From JARBUG01 sp035628915 (GTDB lineage Bacteria; Bacillota; Sulfobacillia; Symbiobacteriales; Symbiobacteriaceae), in assembly GCA_035628915.1 (NCBI GenBank), contig DASPIW010000060.1, forward strand, positions 3,174-67,173: a DNA stretch of 64,000 nt. Reading direction: 5' to 3'. The notes under the pieces were generated by a model that was given only the letters and a program-made list of their open reading frames with translations, searched no databases and was not told the origin of the DNA. Position 1 is the first letter of the stretch, and each line of letters opens with the position of its first letter. Positions 41,530 through 50,004 of this stretch are shown here, in pieces. Made by a program: the position numbers and the translations under genes.

Positions 41530-42300
41530 CTATGCCAAGAACTCAAGCAAGCGCTTGGTAAACCGGGGCGGGTCCTCCACCGGGGCGGAGTGGCCGACTT
41601 CGTCCCAGACTTCGAGCACGGCGCCGGGAATGGTCTGCCTGGTCCGCTCCATCATCTCCAGGGTGACCAGCATGTCTTGCTTGCCGTACAGAATCAGCGT
41701 CGGCACCTGCATCAACGCTGCGGGTCCGGTAAGGTCCATATCGTCCAGTGCGCGGCCGTTGGGAATCAGCGCGGCAGCCGACTTGGTGACTGACTCCTCC
41801 AGCAGCCGGTCGTAGTATTCATCCTTCGGCGCCGTGGGCATCATGGCCGCCAGCGCCATCTTGAGAACAACCGGCATTTTGACAGCCGCTTCGAGCTGAG
41901 CGTACCGCTCGGGCGGCGTCTTTAGTCCCTCAGAGGGTGCGGAGTTGATCAGCACAAGCTTCTCCACAGCTTCGGGATGGTTGACCGTCAGATATTGGGC
42001 GACGCCGCCGCCCAGTGAGTGGCCGACCACTGTGAAGCGACCCAGGCCAAGGGCCCGCGTCAACTGGAAAACGTCTTCCGCCAGGTCGTTCATCGACCAG
42101 GCGGGCGCCGGCTTGTCAGAGTCGCCACAGCCCCGAAGGTCGGGCGCCACGGCCCTCACACCTACTGGCAGCCCCGCCATCGCTCGTTCCCACCACAAAG
42201 ACGAGGCCGCGTTCCCATGGATCAACAGCACAACCCGGTCGCCGCTGCCGTGCTCCCGGTAGAACATCCGCAGTCCATTTGCGATTCTGATCGCAGGCAT
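41530..42300 (-). CDS. alpha/beta-fold hydrolase
   Basis: The 256-residue hydrolase has the oxyanion HGNAASS, the nucleophile VVGHSLGGG, the acid YGKQDMLV and the histidine EVGHSAPVEDP. The DLRGCGDSDKP loop is typical of haloperoxidase/lactonase-like enzymes. Start at ATG 42300 (AGGGGG 8 nt upstream) or the GTG immediately before it. Substrate unknown. Separate from the hydrolase in the Liv operon and only distantly similar. Confidence 0.85.
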   Translation of the reverse strand: MPAIRIANGLRMFYREHGSGDRVVLLIHGNAASSLWWERAMAGLPVGVRAVAPDLRGCGDSDKPAPAWSMNDLAEDVFQLTRALGLGRFTVVGHSLGGGVAQYLTVNHPEAVEKLVLINSAPSEGLKTPPERYAQLEAAVKMPVVLKMALAAMMPTAPKDEYYDRLLEESVTKSAAALIPNGRALDDMDLTGPAALMQVPTLILYGKQDMLVTLEMMERTRQTIPGAVLEVWDEVGHSAPVEDPPRFTKRLLEFLA

Positions 42301-42360
42301 CACACCGACCCCCTCGCACTGAAATTACCTATATAGTAGTAACTTCTAGTCACAGGCAAG

Positions 42361-45300
42361 TTACAGATCGACGCTGCGGCGAATTCGCTCGTATAGCTGG
42401 ACGGTGGTGGGCATGGGCTTGACGCCCAACTCCTTCTCCAGGCAGACCGCGCATTTGTCAAAGACCCGCATCGCCTTGGGCCGGTTGCCCAGGCGGAAGT
42501 AGCTGTACATGAGCAGCCGGTAGGCTTCCTCCCAGCAGTGGTCCCGCGCCAGAATCCGGTCGCATAGGTGGATGCAGCGCTCGTAGTCCTCCTCGCGGGC
42601 CGCGTACTGCGCCAGCCATTCGGCCGCCCGCAAGTATAGGACCTGCAGGCGCTCCCGCTCCTCGGTGCACCAGTCCTCGTAAGGTGCATCTTCCAGAAAA
42701 TCGCCCTGGTACAGGTCCAGTGCCTGGCGCAGGAGAGCCGCCGCCTCCGCCTCCCCGCCCCGGGCACCGAGCCCCCGGGAGACCAGCGATTCAAACTCAT
42801 CGGCGTCGAGCCAGAAGCCCGACGCCAGGTTCAACCCGTAGGCCGAGCCTTGCCGGAGGATGTAAAAGGAGCCGGACCGGGCGGTACGGTTGGGTTCCAG
42901 GGCGTTGAAGAGCGCGTTGAGGGCGACCTTGAAGTCCCGGTACGCAGTATCGGCATCAGCCTCGGGCCAGAGCAGGTCAATGATCTGCTCTTTCTGCAAG
43001 AGCCGCTTCCGGTTGGTCACGAACAGCTGCATGAGCTGGCGGGCTTTTTCCCGCTGCCACTCCCGGCTGGCGATCTCATTGCGGCCGCGCCAAACCTGGA
43101 AGACGCCCAACGTGTGCAGGCGCAGGGTGAAGCCGGGGTGATGTTCCGGGTTGGGAATGCCAAGCTCGGCGAGCAGCCATGCGGCGTAGTCGGCCCTGAC
43201 GCCCCGCTTGTGGGCGTCGCTCAGCAGGGGAATCAGGACCTGGGGATCCCGGGGGCCAAAGAACGTGCGCTTCGTAAACAGAAAACTGTACCCGTTGGTC
43301 TGGGTGCTGCTCAGCGCCTGGGCCATCGCCGTGTCAAAGGCTTCCCAGTTGCCGCTCCGCCGGGCGGCCTTTGCCTGCCAGAGCCGGGTCAGAGCCAGCC
43401 CATGGGAATCGCCCGACGCCAGGAAAGCCTCCTCGGCTTCCTGCAAATACTGGTCGGCCTCGGGGCGCCCGCACACGTAGGCGCTGCTGCCCAGACTCAT
43501 CAGGCAGAAACCGTGAAACCAGCTGTCCCGGGCGGCAGCGGCAATCTCGGCGCCCTCGCTGCCGAAGCGGCGGGCCAGGGGCCAATCGCCGGCGAGATGG
43601 CCGTACAGCATGCAGAGCCCGGCCAGGGGCTCCGATTTGCCCCGGACGACCCGGAGCCCGTCCATGATCTCAATCGCCGTGTGGTACTGGGCCGCGATCT
43701 CATCCACGGTGCTGAGCGGGTTGAGCTGCAGGGCGTGCCCGAGCCGGATGAAGCCCACGCCTTCCACAAACGGCGACCGCTTCAGGCGCCCGGTCTGAAT
43801 GCCCTCGTCGGCCGCCCGGCGGGCCCGGTCGCCGTCACCCATCAGGGCAGCAATCAGGGAGATGAGCAGTGGGACTTCCCGGTGGCTGTGGCTGGCGCCG
43901 GTCCGCCCCTTGCGGGCCTGCCGCTCCAGCGAGCCCATGGCGGCAGCAAGTCGCCCCGTGCGCAGGTGGGCACGCACGTCGAGGTCTTCGCGCAGGGGCA
44001 TCTGGGCGGCGGCCAGGCTGGCGAACCGGGCCGCATCGTCGGGGCGGCCCCGATTGGTCTCGTTCTCGGCGACCAGGGCCATGAGCTGCGCCCGCTCCCG
44101 CTCGCCCAGCGCATCCGCCAGTTGCAGCGCCTCGCGGAACAAACCCTCGGCGTCGCCGGGGGAGATCGTGTCCAGATAGACTCGCGCCTGCCCCTGCAGG
44201 GCGAAGCAGAGCCCACGCCGGTCCCCGGCGCTCCGGTACGCCTCGGCGGCCCGCCGGTAGTGGGCCAGCGCCTCCTGAAACCGGCTCGTCAGCCGCTCGA
44301 CATCGCCCCGGCGGAGCAAGAGCTGCGGCTCGCGGGCAAAGGCGGCTTCCGGAAGTTGCCCCAGCAGCCCGTCCAGGACATCCACCCGACCGGCTTCCAG
44401 AAGCCCGATGGCAGCCTGATGAATCACCCTGGCGGAGCGTGCATACTCGCCGGCGGCAAGGTAGTGGGCGGCCGACGTCTCCAGGGTCTCCCCTGCCTCG
44501 AAGTGCCGCGCGGCCATCAGATGGCCGGCGCGCCATGCATCGGGGTCACGCTGTGCGCGCTCCCGCAGGAACTGGTGAAACAGCTGGTGATACCGGTACG
44601 AACCGCCCCCGAGGGGCTGAATGAAAAGCCCGTTCTCTTCCAGGGCCGCCAGCACGCCCGCCGAACCCGGCTCGCCCATCAGCGCGTCGCAGGCGTCGGG
44701 CGTCAGCCGTTCAAGCACGGCGGTGGTCAGCAGAAAACGTCGGACCCATGGCTTCTGCCGGTCCAGCACTTCCTGGGCCAGATAGGCGAAGAGTGCCTCC
44801 AGCGTGGAGGGCTCCCGGTCCCAGACCCGGCGCAGCGTCGATCCCTTGCGCAGCCCCTGCCAGATGAGCTGCAGGGCGATGATCCAGCCTTCGGTCCGGT
44901 CGGCCAGTTCACCGGCCTGCTGGGGCGTCAAATCGACCCCATATTGGTCCTCGAACAGGACCTCGATTTCATCGCGGGTAAAAGCCAGGTCAGCTTCGCC
45001 CAACTCAACCACTTCGGCCCGCGCCCGCCATTTGGGCAGGCTGGGCAGCGGCGGGCGCCGGCGGCTGGCCAACAGCAGATGCACTTGCGGGGGAATATGC
45101 TCGACGAGGTGCTCCACCATCGCCTGCACTGCCGGCACCTGATCAACCAGATGAAAATCGTCCAGCACAATCAAGGTCTCCGGCTGGCTCGAGAAGACCA
45201 TATCGTTGATCAGGCCCTCAACGGCCAGGTGCCACGGCCGGTTGGACCCCTCTCCCTCCTGCAGCACCGACAGTGACTTCTCCCCGATGAGGGGGCTCTG

Positions 45301-45588
45301 CAGCCGGAGGGCGTAGACCAGGTGCAGCAAGAAGGGCAGCGGGTCCGCATCGCCCTCGGCGACGGAGTACCACACCACCCGCTGGGGCACATCGGCCAGG
45401 AAGCTGGCCAGGGCAGTCGTTTTCCCATAGCCCGGGCCGGCCTGAAGAACCGTGAGCGGGACCTCCAGCGCCTCCCGGAGCTTCAGGTGCAGGCGCGGCC
45501 GGACCAGCGTGTGCCGGCGCGGGCGCGGGGGCAGCAGCTTGGCTCGCAGTACCTGGTCCTCACCGAACAGCACGGGCCTCACCCCCAT
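42361..45588 (-). CDS. large MalT/SARP-like regulator (ATPase-TPR-BTAD)
   Basis: About 1075 residues. N-terminal STAND-type ATPase with Walker A GPGYGKTTA (about 50) and Walker B TLIVLDDFHLVD (about 140), as in MalT. A long helical TPR-like middle follows (about 330-800). The C-terminus is an OmpR-type winged helix (RLHTLGVFQVWRGRNEIASREWQREKARQLMQLFV) plus a bacterial transcriptional activation domain (DLYQGDFLEDAPYEDWCTEERERL...RAMRVFDKCAVCLEKELGVKPMP). MalT ends in a LuxR domain instead, so this is the reverse-linked SARP variant. The start is uncertain within a few codons. Probably regulates the adjacent MFS exporter. Confidence 0.85.
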   Translation of the reverse strand: MGVRPVLFGEDQVLRAKLLPPRPRRHTLVRPRLHLKLREALEVPLTVLQAGPGYGKTTALASFLADVPQRVVWYSVAEGDADPLPFLLHLVYALRLQSPLIGEKSLSVLQEGEGSNRPWHLAVEGLINDMVFSSQPETLIVLDDFHLVDQVPAVQAMVEHLVEHIPPQVHLLLASRRRPPLPSLPKWRARAEVVELGEADLAFTRDEIEVLFEDQYGVDLTPQQAGELADRTEGWIIALQLIWQGLRKGSTLRRVWDREPSTLEALFAYLAQEVLDRQKPWVRRFLLTTAVLERLTPDACDALMGEPGSAGVLAALEENGLFIQPLGGGSYRYHQLFHQFLRERAQRDPDAWRAGHLMAARHFEAGETLETSAAHYLAAGEYARSARVIHQAAIGLLEAGRVDVLDGLLGQLPEAAFAREPQLLLRRGDVERLTSRFQEALAHYRRAAEAYRSAGDRRGLCFALQGQARVYLDTISPGDAEGLFREALQLADALGERERAQLMALVAENETNRGRPDDAARFASLAAAQMPLREDLDVRAHLRTGRLAAAMGSLERQARKGRTGASHSHREVPLLISLIAALMGDGDRARRAADEGIQTGRLKRSPFVEGVGFIRLGHALQLNPLSTVDEIAAQYHTAIEIMDGLRVVRGKSEPLAGLCMLYGHLAGDWPLARRFGSEGAEIAAAARDSWFHGFCLMSLGSSAYVCGRPEADQYLQEAEEAFLASGDSHGLALTRLWQAKAARRSGNWEAFDTAMAQALSSTQTNGYSFLFTKRTFFGPRDPQVLIPLLSDAHKRGVRADYAAWLLAELGIPNPEHHPGFTLRLHTLGVFQVWRGRNEIASREWQREKARQLMQLFVTNRKRLLQKEQIIDLLWPEADADTAYRDFKVALNALFNALEPNRTARSGSFYILRQGSAYGLNLASGFWLDADEFESLVSRGLGARGGEAEAAALLRQALDLYQGDFLEDAPYEDWCTEERERLQVLYLRAAEWLAQYAAREEDYERCIHLCDRILARDHCWEEAYRLLMYSYFRLGNRPKAMRVFDKCAVCLEKELGVKPMPTTVQLYERIRRSVDL

Positions 45589-45624
45589 GCGGGGCAATCT
45601 TCCACTCTCGCCTCACTATTTCCT

Positions 45625-46974
45625 CTATGATGTGGGGATCGCCGCCGCCCGCGGGAGCAAACCGGTTGAAGCAGCCAGGGCCAGGGCGACAACGGCCATG
45701 GTTCCGTAGAGGACCGGCGCCCCACCCCCGAGGCGGGCTGGCAGCAGCAACCCCGACATGAGGGCGCCGCAAATGTTGCCCAAGTACCGGGCCGAGTACC
45801 ACACCCCGGATCCCACGCCCACGTCATCCGGCGGGCAGGCGGCCAGAGCAGTGGCCTGGACCGGCGCCCCGGTCAGACCGGTGCCAATGCCGGCCATCAC
45901 CAGAGATGCGGCCAGCAGCCACACCGGCGTGACTTCGGAGAGTCCCATAAACGCCAGAGCGGTGGCCAGGTACAGCAGGCCGCCCGCCACTACCGGGATG
46001 CGACGGCCAAACCGGTCCGAAAGCCTGCCCGCGATAGGCGCCACCAGCACCTGCATGAGGGAGAAGACTGCCATGAGCACGCCCGACGTCGCCGGGTGCA
46101 GGCCACGCCCTTCCTGCAGATAGAGCGGGACGGCCACCAGCATGATATAGACCATGCTGTGCAGCAAGAAGATGGCCAGGTTGGAGGCGCCGAACCCAGG
46201 GAGACGGAAGAGGCCGAACCGGATGAGCGGGTCTGGCGCACGCTCCTCCAAACGATAGAGCAGCACCGCCAGGACTGCCGCCACGGGCAGGACCGTCCAG
46301 AGCGGAATCGGCAGTGTGCCGCCCTTCCACAGGTTGAGGGCCACCACCGTGCCGCCGATCAGGGCGGTGAAGACGGTCGTTCCGGACCAGTCAAACGGGG
46401 TGCGCACGCCGCCGGGCGACGGCGGCAGCACCCGGGCACCCAGCCAGAGCGCCATGGCCACGGCGGGCACGTTGATCCAAAAAATGCCCCGCCAGCCCAG
46501 GCTGCTCACCAGCAGCCCACTGATGACGGGACCCATAGTCAGCCCCATACTGAAAGTTCCTACGTAGAGTCCCATTGCCTTACCCTGGTGCTCCAGGGGA
46601 TAGGCCAGCCGAATCAGGGCGGCGGCGTTCGGGCCGAGGGCCGATGAAGTCAGCCCCTGCAGAACCCGGAACAGGACCAGCACGGGAAAGCTGGCCGCCG
46701 TCGCGGCACCGAGCGATGCCAGTCCAAACAACACCAGCGCCAGCAGGAAGACCGTGCGGTGTCCGTAGCGGTCTCCAAGCTTGCCGGCCATGGGCTGCAT
46801 GCTCGTGATGACCACCAGATAGAGCAACACCAGCCACGTAGTCGCCGAAACCGAGACGTGGAAATCGTTCATGATTGGGGCCAACCCGACCGACAGCATG
46901 CTGGTGTTGAGCGGCACCATGATTGCCCCGGCAGTGGCAGCGAAGAGGACAAGCAGCCGGTTGCGCTCACTCAT
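45625..46974 (-). CDS. MFS drug exporter, DHA2/EmrB type
   Basis: A 449-residue transporter from MSERNRLLVLFAATAGAIMVPLNTSML. It has the motif A loop GKLGDRYGHRTVF and the motif C region GPVISGLLVSSLGWRGIFWINVP, characteristic of proton-driven drug exporters of the 14-TM type, although short for that class. An in-frame upstream start is rejected; AAAGGAT lies before the chosen ATG. It stands next to the large regulator with the same direction. Confidence 0.85.
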   Translation of the reverse strand: MSERNRLLVLFAATAGAIMVPLNTSMLSVGLAPIMNDFHVSVSATTWLVLLYLVVITSMQPMAGKLGDRYGHRTVFLLALVLFGLASLGAATAASFPVLVLFRVLQGLTSSALGPNAAALIRLAYPLEHQGKAMGLYVGTFSMGLTMGPVISGLLVSSLGWRGIFWINVPAVAMALWLGARVLPPSPGGVRTPFDWSGTTVFTALIGGTVVALNLWKGGTLPIPLWTVLPVAAVLAVLLYRLEERAPDPLIRFGLFRLPGFGASNLAIFLLHSMVYIMLVAVPLYLQEGRGLHPATSGVLMAVFSLMQVLVAPIAGRLSDRFGRRIPVVAGGLLYLATALAFMGLSEVTPVWLLAASLVMAGIGTGLTGAPVQATALAACPPDDVGVGSGVWYSARYLGNICGALMSGLLLPARLGGGAPVLYGTMAVVALALAASTGLLPRAAAIPTS

Positions 46975-47127
46975 GGCAATATCCTTTCGTTTTCGCAAAG
47001 AAACTTTGAGATAACTAGCCTTCGGCAAGGTGGATAGTATACCCTTCCGCGACTGGCCATGTGAAATCAATCACAAAAAGTAAGGATTTTGGTCGATTAG
47101 CGTAATAAACGTACCCGAACAATCCGA

Positions 47128-47133
47128 TATAAT
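47128..47133 (+). promoter_or_regulatory. -10 box before the first Cys4 protein
   Basis: A perfect TATAAT 54 nt before the ATG at 47187. The -35 region (ATAAAC at 17 bp) is poor, so activation by a regulator is possible. Confidence 0.5.
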
Positions 47134-47186
47134 GAGCTTGGTGATAGGGCAGTCCTCTTCCCCCATGCACCGGAGGCGGGCCAACG

Positions 47187-47390
47187 ATGCAGACTATCCG
47201 ATGCCAATGTGGCAAAATTGTATGTGAAATTCAGAACATGCCTGTCACGCCCAGGATCGAATCAAAGCCACTGACCGGCACGGGTCCAGCCGCAGTGATC
47301 ATGTGCCGGCATTGCAAGCGATACGTCATCTTGCGGGTCCCCGCGATCGCTTCGGTAGGCTACGCAAACGAGGTCCGGGAAGGTGCTTGA
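47187..47390 (+). CDS. small Cys4 putative zinc-binding protein, copy 1
   Basis: A 67-residue protein, MQTIRCQCGKIVCEIQNMPV, with CQCGKIVC near the start and MCRHCKRYVILRV in the second half. The four or five cysteines would form a zinc ribbon. Paralogous to the protein at 47548. The fold recalls small zinc ribbons such as phage Com proteins, but that is only resemblance. GGAGGC lies 9 nt before the ATG. Followed by an RNA-like motif and terminator. Confidence 0.75.
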   Translation: MQTIRCQCGKIVCEIQNMPVTPRIESKPLTGTGPAAVIMCRHCKRYVILRVPAIASVGYANEVREGA

Positions 47391-47412
47391 ACAAGTTCAT
47401 AAGTTTTACCCC

Positions 47413-47491
47413 CGAGGTGTAAGACACTAAGTCAGCCCAGAGGCATAAAGTCCAGAGGCATGCACGTTTATTGTGCATGCCTTTTTGTTTT
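47413..47491 (+). promoter_or_regulatory. repeated RNA motif with terminator, copy 1
   Basis: CGAGGTGTAAGACACTAAGTC, GCCCAGAGGC, AGTCC and GAGG are followed by the terminator GGCATGCAC-GTTTATT-GTGCATGCC and TTTTTGTTTTT (47457-47491). The same arrangement recurs at 47803-47878. Short pairings GAC/GTC and GCC/GGC are kept in both copies while loop bases differ. It lies downstream of one Cys4 gene and upstream of the next. Confidence 0.65.
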
Positions 47492-47547
47492 TCCGTTTCA
47501 TCCGGCGCTCCAGCTTATAGGCCAACATGGCTAAAAGGGGGGAGACA

Positions 47548-47781
47548 ATGCACAGCATCCGTTGTCGGTGCGGCAAGATCGTCTGTCAATTGGAGAACAT
47601 GTCGGAGCCGCCGAGAGTCGAGGAAGGCCCCCACCCAGTGGACGGCCCAGCCGCGGTGATTCTCTGCCGCCACTGCAAGAGGTACGTGATCCTTCGGTTC
47701 ACGTCCCTGTCAGCCGTCTACACCGCATCTGACGTGGAGCACCTGCAACAAGGGAGTCGTGTTGTCGCGGGCCGGTCGTAA
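47548..47781 (+). CDS. small Cys4 putative zinc-binding protein, copy 2
   Basis: A 77-residue paralogue of the previous gene, MHSIRCRCGKIVCQLENMSE, with CRCGKIVC and ILCRHCKRYVILRF; the core GPAAVI(M/L)CRHCKRYVILR is nearly identical. The ATG has AAGGGGGGAG upstream; I trimmed seven upstream codons for that reason. The C-terminus is longer and unrelated. Tandem duplication of gene plus RNA motif is evident. Confidence 0.75.
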   Translation: MHSIRCRCGKIVCQLENMSEPPRVEEGPHPVDGPAAVILCRHCKRYVILRFTSLSAVYTASDVEHLQQGSRVVAGRS

Positions 47782-47802
47782 TCAAACTCCATATCCAGTC
47801 CA

Positions 47803-47878
47803 CGAGGTACAAGACATCTAGTCAAGCCCTGAGGCGTGTAAGTCCGGAGGCATGCATCTGTATGTGCATGCCTTTTTA
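47803..47878 (+). promoter_or_regulatory. repeated RNA motif with terminator, copy 2
   Basis: Second copy of the motif: CGAGGTACAAGACATCTAGTC, GCCCTGAGGC, AAGTCC and GGAGG, then GGCATGCA / TGCATGCC (47849-47872) and TTTTT. It lies 80 nt before the ferredoxin gene of the cytochrome operon, so it may act as an attenuator of that operon as well as a terminator of the Cys4 gene. Confidence 0.65.
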
Positions 47879-47956
47879 TGTTGGCAAGTACGCCGTCAGA
47901 GCACCGGTCCCGGTCTCCACAGCACGTCAATCCATTTCTGAACCGGAGGTGCTGCC

Positions 47957-48844
47957 ATGCGCTTCACACGCCGCAAATTCCTGATGGGCGCCACCACCGT
48001 GGGAGCAGGACTGGCGCTGGGCCCCCTGACCGGGCCTGTGCGCATCGCCCTGGCCTCGACTGCGCCCGCCAAGGACCCCCCCGCAGTACTCTACGACCTG
48101 ACCCAGTGTGCCGGTTGCCATCTGTGCGAAATCGCCTGCCAGGTGAACAAGGGACTGCCGCCGGAAAAGGCGCTGCTCTCGTTCCGTACGGGCTCTGAAC
48201 TCGACGGCCCCAACGTTCCCAAGGGCGCCTGGGCGATTCGCCGCCAGCAATGCATGCACTGCCTGGACCCCGCCTGCGTAGCCGCCTGCCCGGTAGCAGC
48301 CATGTACAAGACCCCGGAAGGCCCGGTCATCTATCGGGACGAGCGGTGCCTTGGCTGCCGGTATTGCATGAATGCCTGCCCGTTCAACGTCCCTACATTC
48401 GACTGGAACAGCGGACTGCTGGATGCAGCGCTGATCCGCAAGTGCAACTTCTGCTATGAACGCCAGCAGCAAGGCAAGCAGCCCGCCTGTATTGAGGCGT
48501 GCCCCACCAAGGCCGTCATCTTTGGCCAGCGCAGCGAAATGCTGGCCGAAGCCAAGAAGCGCATCGCCGCGGACCCGGACCGGTATGTCGGCAAAGTGTA
48601 CGGTGAGTACGAGGCCGGCGGCACCGCCTTCCTCCTGATCGCCGGCGTACCCTTCGATAAGCTGGCCCTGCCCGATCCCGGCGACAAGGCCCTTCCGCCG
48701 CTCACCCGCACCATCATGGGCGGAACGATTCCTTTCGCCCTGTCATGGGCTGCCGTTCTGACGGGCATCTACGGTGTCGTCCAGTTCCGTCAGAAGCGGA
48801 TGAAGCAGATCGGCCATGGGGCTGGGAAGGAGGAGAAGAAGTGA
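47957..48844 (+). CDS. Tat-exported four-cluster ferredoxin subunit (HybA/NrfC-like)
   Basis: A 295-residue protein with a twin-arginine signal (TRRKFLMGATTVGAGLAL). Sixteen cysteines form four 4Fe-4S sites: CAGCHLCEIAC, CMHCLDPACVAAC, CLGCRYCMNAC and CNFCYERQQQGKQPACIEAC. A C-terminal membrane helix (about 255-275, PFALSWAAVLTGIYGVVQF) anchors it, as in HybA. It should pass electrons between the NrfD-like membrane subunit and a partner outside the membrane. GGAGGT lies 6 nt before the ATG. The stop overlaps the next start (GTGA). Confidence 0.9.
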   Translation: MRFTRRKFLMGATTVGAGLALGPLTGPVRIALASTAPAKDPPAVLYDLTQCAGCHLCEIACQVNKGLPPEKALLSFRTGSELDGPNVPKGAWAIRRQQCMHCLDPACVAACPVAAMYKTPEGPVIYRDERCLGCRYCMNACPFNVPTFDWNSGLLDAALIRKCNFCYERQQQGKQPACIEACPTKAVIFGQRSEMLAEAKKRIAADPDRYVGKVYGEYEAGGTAFLLIAGVPFDKLALPDPGDKALPPLTRTIMGGTIPFALSWAAVLTGIYGVVQFRQKRMKQIGHGAGKEEKK

Positions 48845-50004
48845 CCAACAGCCAAACCCTCGCCCCCACCCTGCGCCTCTCACCGGGGAAGATCATCCTG
48901 TGGAGCCTCCTGATCCTCGGCCTGGTGGCAGCCGGCATCCGGTACACCAAGGGCATGGGCGCCGTCAGCAACATGAACAACGTCTACTCCTTCGGCCTCT
49001 GGATCAGCCTTGACCTCCTCTGCGGCGTCGCCCTCGCGGCTGGTGCATTCACCACCTGCACGGTGGTCTACATCCTGGGCAAGGAAGAGTACCGGCCCCT
49101 GGTCAAGCCCGCCGTCCTCACCGGCTTCCTTGGGTATCTGGCGGTCATTCTCGCCCTGCTGGTCGACGTGGGGCGCCCCGAGCGGCTCTGGTATATGATC
49201 ATCTACCAGAACACTCACTCCCCCCTCTTCGAGGTCGGCCTCTGCGTCATGACCTACACGTTCGTGCTCTTCTGCGAGTTCAGCCCCGTCTTCTTTGAAT
49301 GGCTCGGCTGGCATAAGCTCGGCCACTTCTTCCACAAGCTGGTCATCCCCTTCGTGATCCTGGGCACCGTGCTATCCACGCTTCACCAATCGTCCTTGGG
49401 GATGCTCTTCCTGATGATGTCGGATAAGATCAACCCCCTCTGGCACACGCCGTTCCTGCAACTGTTCTTCTTCGTCTCGGCCGCCACCGCCGGCCTCGCA
49501 ATGGTCGTCTTCGAGTCGACCATCGCCCACAAGGTCTATGGGATGGAACAGGAGACCCCCCTCCTCGGGAAGCTGGCGAAGGCGATTCCCTGGATGCTCG
49601 GCCTGCTCCTGACGCTGAAGGTCTCGGAACTGATCTGGGCCGGTGACTTCCACCTCCTCTTCGAGCCCGGCAAGTTCACCTGGTTCTATTGGATCGAGAT
49701 CCTCGGCGGCGTGGTCGCCCCGATGATCCTGCTGGCGATCCCGGCGATTCGCCGCAAGCAGAGCACTCTGTTCTTCTCGTCACTGCTGGTGATTCTCGGG
49801 CTCATGTTCAACCGCTTCAATATTGGTCTTCTGACCTGGAAGCGGCCCGCCTGGGACACCGGCTACATCCCGCACTGGATGGAGTTCGCCGTGAGCTTCG
49901 GCGTCATCGCCGGCGCCATCCTGGTCTACGACTTCGTCGCCCGTCGCATGAACCTGTTCTCCAACGGCCACGGGGCCGCCGAAGGGGGGCACCACCATGC
50001 GTAG
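48841..50004 (+). CDS. NrfD/HybB-type integral membrane quinol oxidoreductase subunit
   Basis: From GTG (48841) with GGAGGAG upstream the protein has 387 residues and about ten membrane segments. Hallmarks include NNVYSFGLWISLDLLCGVALAAGAF, the conserved DVGRPERLWYMI and FHKLVIPFVILGTVLSTLHQSSLG. NrfD/HybB/PsrC proteins oxidise or reduce menaquinone. It is coupled to the ferredoxin gene upstream and overlaps the cytochrome start by 8 nt. Confidence 0.9.
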   Translation: MTNSQTLAPTLRLSPGKIILWSLLILGLVAAGIRYTKGMGAVSNMNNVYSFGLWISLDLLCGVALAAGAFTTCTVVYILGKEEYRPLVKPAVLTGFLGYLAVILALLVDVGRPERLWYMIIYQNTHSPLFEVGLCVMTYTFVLFCEFSPVFFEWLGWHKLGHFFHKLVIPFVILGTVLSTLHQSSLGMLFLMMSDKINPLWHTPFLQLFFFVSAATAGLAMVVFESTIAHKVYGMEQETPLLGKLAKAIPWMLGLLLTLKVSELIWAGDFHLLFEPGKFTWFYWIEILGGVVAPMILLAIPAIRRKQSTLFFSSLLVILGLMFNRFNIGLLTWKRPAWDTGYIPHWMEFAVSFGVIAGAILVYDFVARRMNLFSNGHGAAEGGHHHA

